This document shows positions 60,327 through 64,000 of a DNA stretch of 64,000 bases, piece after piece (position 1 is the stretch's first letter; every line of letters starts with the position of its first letter). Under the pieces are notes generated by a model that saw only the letters and a program-made list of their open reading frames with translations, was not told the origin of the DNA and searched no databases. The translations under genes and the position numbers were made by a program. The stretch is from Hydrogeniiclostridium mannosilyticum. GTDB taxonomy: Bacteria > Bacillota > Clostridia > Oscillospirales > Acutalibacteraceae. The stretch covers positions 1 to 64,000 of the forward strand of contig NZ_QLYR01000010.1 of NCBI RefSeq assembly GCF_003268275.1, in the 5' to 3' direction.

Positions 60327-61073
60327 ATGATGGATCACTATTCAAAAAACAAAAAAAATACAAAAGGCTTTTATATTGCGCTGGGCGTTTGCCTAATTGC
60401 GGTCGGCGTCGCCGCATGGACAACGTACGACAGCGTGTCTAATTTCATTTCCCCTGCCAACGAGAGCTCGCAATCCAGCACGGCGCCAGTCAGCTCATCC
60501 GGAGACAAGGCCGTGGACAAAACAATCAGCGGCGTACATGCCTCCTCTTCATCTGCGGCAAGCTCCCCAGCCTCTTCCGCGGCCCCTAAGAAGCCGGAGT
60601 CGCAGGCCTCCTCCAAGGCAGAGGAGCCGGCGTCTTCCAAACAGGCGCAGCCCACCGATGCGCCTGTGGTACAAACGCCCGATTCCCTGGCCTATCCCGG
60701 CGGCAAAACAATCATTAAAAACTTCAGTGAGGACCCGATTTACTCAGAGACAATGAAGGATTGGCGCGCGCACACTGGAATGGATTTTTCCGGTGCGGAG
60801 GGTGACGAGGTCAAGGCTGCCGCGGCCGGCGCCGTCAAGCAAATTTACACCGATGACTTCTACGGCGCTACTGTGGTCATCAGCCACGGGGAGCTGGAAA
60901 CCCTTTATGCCGGGCTCGACCAGATTTTAGTCAAGGAAGGCGACGAAGTCAAGGCAGAACAAAAAATCGGCACCCTGGGCATGATTCCCTCTGAAAGCGC
61001 GGACGGCACTCATCTGCATTTTTCCGTACGGCGTGGAGAAAAGTGGATTGACCCTGCCACTCTGCTAAAATAA
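60327..61073 (+). CDS. SpoIIQ-like M23 (LytM) peptidase-domain protein
   Basis: A 248-aa protein with a cytoplasmic start, one transmembrane helix (about 15-35), a Ser/Ala/Pro linker (about 45-115) and an M23 domain. Zinc ligands are intact: H149 and D153 (HTGMDF) and H229-L-H231. Architecture matches forespore SpoIIQ of Clostridia, which keeps the metal site and pairs with SpoIIIAH, rather than the degenerate Bacillus protein. GGAGGTG precedes the ATG. A vegetative envelope endopeptidase is the alternative. Confidence 0.75.
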   Translation: MMDHYSKNKKNTKGFYIALGVCLIAVGVAAWTTYDSVSNFISPANESSQSSTAPVSSSGDKAVDKTISGVHASSSSAASSPASSAAPKKPESQASSKAEEPASSKQAQPTDAPVVQTPDSLAYPGGKTIIKNFSEDPIYSETMKDWRAHTGMDFSGAEGDEVKAAAAGAVKQIYTDDFYGATVVISHGELETLYAGLDQILVKEGDEVKAEQKIGTLGMIPSESADGTHLHFSVRRGEKWIDPATLLK

Positions 61074-61157
61074 TACGCCTATTTTGCCGTCGTTCCGCAT
61101 AAAAATAGGATAAGACCGCCAGCCCTCGGAATGGATCTCGTTTAGGGGCGAAAAGTT

Positions 61158-61195
61158 GCCGGTTGACCTTTTCAGGTTGGCACGGCTTCTTTTTT
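61158..61195 (+). terminator. Terminator after the SpoIIQ-like gene
   Basis: GTTGACCT (61162-61169) pairs with AGGTTGGC (61174-61181, with G-T wobbles), extended by GCC/GGC. TTCTTTTTT follows. A second T-run lies at about 61200. The upstream 61074-61150 shows a GCCC/GGGC stem only. Confidence 0.75.
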
Positions 61196-61350
61196 GCGCT
61201 TTTTTACGTAAAAAGAACTGCGAAATAACAATAATAACAAAGATGTAACTGGTATTTTTCAGGATTGTGATATAATGATTATAGGAAGATGAAACAAAAC
61301 CCGACGTTTTTCCTTTTTACAATTTGTTAATCTATTATACACGGCTTGTT

Positions 61351-61379
61351 TTGGAAAACATAGGTGAAGCAGTTATAAT
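61351..61379 (+). promoter_or_regulatory. Sigma-A promoter of the USP-like gene
   Basis: TTGGAA (61351-61356) and TATAAT (61374-61379) with 17 bp spacing. An extended -10 TGATATAAT at 61268-61276 could be a second start. The leader of about 160 bases contains CCACC...GGTGG complementarity (about 61450-61485) of unknown meaning. Confidence 0.6.
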
Positions 61380-61544
61380 GGTGATAGTGGCGGGTGGCGC
61401 ACAGAAAAAGCCAACACACATTAAGGTAGAGCCAAAAGAACTGTTTCCACCATTGCGGCAGCAGCGCGGCAGAAGCCGGGGTGGAGTTAAAGGACAATGA
61501 ACGATTATAAAGCGTGTTCCAATATGGGAAAGGAGACCACAACT

Positions 61545-61976
61545 ATGAAAAAGAAAACGGCGGTGCTTGTTTGTGTGACAGGCCAAAGAGATTGCGACCG
61601 TTTAATAAAGGCAGGCAGAAAAATTGCGGACCGGGAGGGGCTTTCGGTACAGGTGCTCTGTGTCCTGCCCATCCAGGCCGGCAGTAAGGATTGCAGCGAA
61701 GAGCTGGAGCATCTGCGCCAAACAGCCCGGGATGCCGATGCGGAAATGACTGTATTTTTCCATGATGACCCTGCGCTGATGGCCGTGGGCTTTGTCAAGC
61801 AAATCGGTGCAGTCCACATCGTCACCGGCATGGCAGAGGCCCCCGTCAATGGGTTTGTCGACGTCATCCATAACCTTCTGCCAAAAATTCCGATTGCCAT
61901 GGTCGGCAAGGACGGCACCGTGTATAACCTGCTTCCGGAAAGTAACAGAACACCGGTGGTTCAAGCCCTGGCATAG
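61545..61976 (+). CDS. Universal-stress-protein-like domain protein
   Basis: A 143-aa alpha/beta protein opening MKKKTAVLVCVTGQRDCDRLI, followed by ADREGLSVQVLCVLP. It ends with IPIAMVGKDGTVYNLLP. The order resembles the nucleotide-binding USP fold or the USP domain of KdpD, but the usual G-x2-G-x9-G-S/T loop is not evident, so ATP binding is doubtful. AAAGGAG precedes the ATG. Stand-alone unit before a strong terminator. Confidence 0.6.
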   Translation: MKKKTAVLVCVTGQRDCDRLIKAGRKIADREGLSVQVLCVLPIQAGSKDCSEELEHLRQTARDADAEMTVFFHDDPALMAVGFVKQIGAVHIVTGMAEAPVNGFVDVIHNLLPKIPIAMVGKDGTVYNLLPESNRTPVVQALA

Positions 61977-62012
61977 CAGCAGCCGGCGGCCTGCTCCCCT
62001 ATTAACCAATAA

Positions 62013-62042
62013 AAGGGCCCGGGCTTAATCGCCCGGGCCCTT
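62013..62042. terminator. Bidirectional terminator between USP-like gene and pflA
   Basis: A perfect 12-bp GC-rich stem (62013-62024 with 62031-62042) with TTTT following on the minus strand. It separates two convergent genes. Confidence 0.85.
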
Positions 62043-62072
62043 GCCGCCTCTTCCGGTATTTTTAAAAAAGCA

Positions 62073-62828
62073 TTAAATTGTAAACGTGAGCGCCCTTGAG
62101 CGGAAAATCTCCGCTGCCAGCTCTAATTCCTCCTGCGAAGGCTCCGGGGCTTCCGCCAGCGAAAACGGGAGCTTCATTGCCTTCCATTTATATGCCCCCA
62201 GCTTATGAAATGGCAGCAGCTCCACCTTTTGCACGCAGGTGAAGGGCTTGATAAAGTCCGCCAGCCGTTCCAAGCCTTCCCGGGTCAGTGTAATACCCGG
62301 TACCAGAACATGGCGCAGCCAGACCGGTTTGCTCCCCCGCTCACAATAGCGCAGTAAATTCAGCGCCTCGGTGTTGTCCCTGCCTGTCAGCGCTTTACAA
62401 AGCGCGGGTTCCAGCGCCTTGATATCCAGCAGCAGCAGATCGGCCTCATCCACGGCCTTACGGCAGTGTTCCAGGGGAACGGCTCCCGAGGTATCCACCG
62501 CCGTATGCAGGCCCTCCGCGCGGCAGAGCCGCAGCAGCTCCGCACAAAACTCCGGCTGTGCCAGCGGTTCGCCGCCGGAAAGGGTCACGCCGCCCTTCTG
62601 AATAAAGCTGCGATAACGGCTGATTTCCGCCATCAGCTCCGGCGCTGTAAGCGTCCGCCCCTGCTGAAATGCCCAGGTATCCGGGTTGTGGCAGTACCGG
62701 CAGCGCAGAGGACAGCCCTGCATAAAGACAACAAAACGCACCCCCGGGCCGTCCACCGTGCCGAAGCTTTCCAGCGAATGGATAAAGCCCTGTATCTCCT
62801 GCCCGGGTTTTACCTCAAAATCTTTCAT
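62073..62828 (-). CDS. pflA: Pyruvate formate-lyase activating enzyme
   Basis: A 251-aa radical SAM enzyme that installs the glycyl radical on PflB. The N-terminus has [20 protein letters not shown] followed by [13 protein letters not shown], the C-x3-C-x2-C cluster site. [13 protein letters not shown] binds the SAM amino group. Its start lies inside the pflB end (14-base overlap), so the two are translated together. Confidence 0.95.
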   Translation of the reverse strand: MKDFEVKPGQEIQGFIHSLESFGTVDGPGVRFVVFMQGCPLRCRYCHNPDTWAFQQGRTLTAPELMAEISRYRSFIQKGGVTLSGGEPLAQPEFCAELLRLCRAEGLHTAVDTSGAVPLEHCRKAVDEADLLLLDIKALEPALCKALTGRDNTEALNLLRYCERGSKPVWLRHVLVPGITLTREGLERLADFIKPFTCVQKVELLPFHKLGAYKWKAMKLPFSLAEAPEPSQEELELAAEIFRSRALTFTI

Positions 62829-64000
62829 GGAAGGTTCTGTGGATAACTTCCATCTGCTGTTCCCGCGTCAGCTTAATAAAGTTCACGGCATAGCCGGAAA
62901 CACGAATGGTAAGCTGCGGGTATTTTTCCGGGTGGTCAACCGCATCCAGCAAGGTCTCCCGATTCAACACATTGACGTTGATATGGTGCCCGGTCTCCAT
63001 AAAATATCCGTCCAAAAGGGTCACCAGGTTTTTCTCCTTATTATCCTCATCCTTGCCGAGCGCCTTGGGCACAATAGAAAAGGTATAGGAGATGCCGTCC
63101 TCACTGTAATCGTAGGGCAGCTTCGCCACGCTCATCATGGAAGCAACGCAGCCGTTGCTGTCCCGCCCATGCATGGGGTTGGCGCCCGGTGCAAATGGCT
63201 CGCCCTTTTTGCGGCCGTCCGGTGTGGAGCCCGTCTTTTTGCCGTAAACCACATTTGATGTAATGGTCAAAATAGAAAGCGTAGGCTTCGCTCCCCGATA
63301 AGTCCGGCATTTTTCCAGTTTTCCCATAAAACGCTTGACCACATCGCAGGCAATGCTGTCCACGCGCGGGTCGTTATTGCCGAACTTCGGGAAATCCCCC
63401 TCGGTAATAAAATCTACCGCCAGACCGGTCTCGTCCCGTACCGGCTTCACCTTTGCATAGCGGATGGCGGAAAGGCTGTCCGCCACTACGGACAGGCCCG
63501 CAATGCCGCCGGCCATGGTACGCAGCACATTGTCGTCATGCAGCGCCATCTGCAGTTTTTCATAGCAATATTTATCATGCATGTAATGGATGATGTTAAG
63601 GGTGTTGACATATAGCTTTGCAAGCCAATCGCACACAGCGTCGAATTTTTTCAGCACCTCGTCATAGTCCAGATATTCGCCGCCCGCAGGGGAAAACTCC
63701 GGTGCGACCTGCTCGCCTGTACGCTCGTCCCGCCCGCCGTTAATGGCATAGAGCAGCGCTTTGGCCAAGTTGGCGCGCGCGCCGAAAAACTGCATCTGCT
63801 TACCAGTCCGCATAGCCGAAACACAGCAGGCGATGGAATAGTCATCCCCGAATTTCGCGCGCATCAGGTCGTCGCTCTCATATTGGATAGAGGAGGTTTC
63901 TATCGACACCTTTGCGCAATACTCCTTAAACGCCTCCGGCAGGCGGTCGCTCCAAAGTACGGTGAGGTTCGGCTCTGGGGCCGGGCCCAGGTTCGTCAGC
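62815..64000 (-). CDS. pflB: Formate C-acetyltransferase (pyruvate formate-lyase), partial
   Basis: The frame continues past the window edge, so the N-terminal half is missing. Visible are [40 protein letters not shown] and the catalytic Cys pair in IACCVSAMR. The C-terminal glycyl-radical loop [17 protein letters not shown] is intact. The enzyme converts pyruvate and CoA to acetyl-CoA and formate anaerobically. pflA follows with overlap. Confidence 0.96.
   Translation of the reverse strand, partial: LTNLGPAPEPNLTVLWSDRLPEAFKEYCAKVSIETSSIQYESDDLMRAKFGDDYSIACCVSAMRTGKQMQFFGARANLAKALLYAINGGRDERTGEQVAPEFSPAGGEYLDYDEVLKKFDAVCDWLAKLYVNTLNIIHYMHDKYCYEKLQMALHDDNVLRTMAGGIAGLSVVADSLSAIRYAKVKPVRDETGLAVDFITEGDFPKFGNNDPRVDSIACDVVKRFMGKLEKCRTYRGAKPTLSILTITSNVVYGKKTGSTPDGRKKGEPFAPGANPMHGRDSNGCVASMMSVAKLPYDYSEDGISYTFSIVPKALGKDEDNKEKNLVTLLDGYFMETGHHINVNVLNRETLLDAVDHPEKYPQLTIRVSGYAVNFIKLTREQQMEVIHRTFHERF

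Noticed and set aside
1-64000. CRISPR array, rRNA, complete tRNA or insertion sequence
   Set aside because: I saw no regularly spaced repeats, rRNA motifs, full cloverleaf or transposase. The only tRNA sequence is the 3' fragment at 4403-4427.

Overview
The window looks like a chromosome segment from a strictly fermentative, spore-forming Clostridia (Oscillospirales/Ruminococcaceae-like gut anaerobe). Signs are strong AGGAGG ribosome sites, many intrinsic terminators, a butyrate/acetate/formate gene set (but-type CoA-transferase, ackA, pflB-pflA), a Rex redox regulator, a SpoIIQ-like protein and FtsK/SpoIIIE. Genes after about 4.4 kb are GC-rich. The first 4.4 kb and the short 10.1-10.5 kb gene are clearly AT-richer.

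Layout. 1-4427: right end of an integrated element (phage- or ICE-like). It has a leftward run of tiny genes with an excisionase-like protein, an operator-rich divergent promoter, a rightward repressor-ImmA module with two cargo genes, a tyrosine integrase, and a tRNA 3'-end fragment as attachment site. 4.5-7.7 kb: a short class B PBP and an FHA-SEDS fusion (cell-wall polymerase pair). 8-10.5 kb: two small membrane peptides, a CcdA-TlpA redox pair and a deoxyribosyltransferase-like gene. 10.8-16.1 kb: a cell-envelope stress regulon (LCP-like putative anti-sigma, ECF sigma factor, C39 peptidase, 118-aa protein, FemAB, VanY) with three near-identical ECF-type promoters. 16.3-19.9 kb: proS, OadG/OadB-like pump subunits with a very long leader, and acpP.

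20.0-28.5 kb: a nearly complete shikimate-to-Phe/Tyr gene cluster (aroE-aroK-aroF-tyrA-aroB-aroA-aroC-pheA). Only 3-dehydroquinate dehydratase is missing. Between aroK and aroF lies its own promoter, a 37-codon leader peptide packed with Phe/Tyr codons and an intrinsic terminator, which together look like a transcription attenuator. 28.5-44 kb: carbohydrate locus with an esterase, an unassigned 666-aa six-hairpin-like protein, GH106 and GH78 rhamnosidase-like enzymes without signal peptides and an MFS transporter, interrupted by a GNAT enzyme, ackA, tmcAL and a DUF4380-like protein. 44-45 kb: an isolated eutS-eutP microcompartment pair. 45-53 kb: DUF4190, NUDIX, DUF3006, YgiQ, FtsK, UppP and TepA.

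53.3-59 kb: acn-icd-rex and a divergent CoA-transferase gene. Both transcription units have Rex-like 18-bp operators, so redox state probably links the oxidative citrate branch to butyrate formation. 59.2-64 kb: a helical protein, two tandem mini-proteins, a SpoIIQ-like protein with a sigma-F-like promoter, a USP-like protein, pflA, and pflB running off the window. No rRNA, complete tRNA or CRISPR array was seen.
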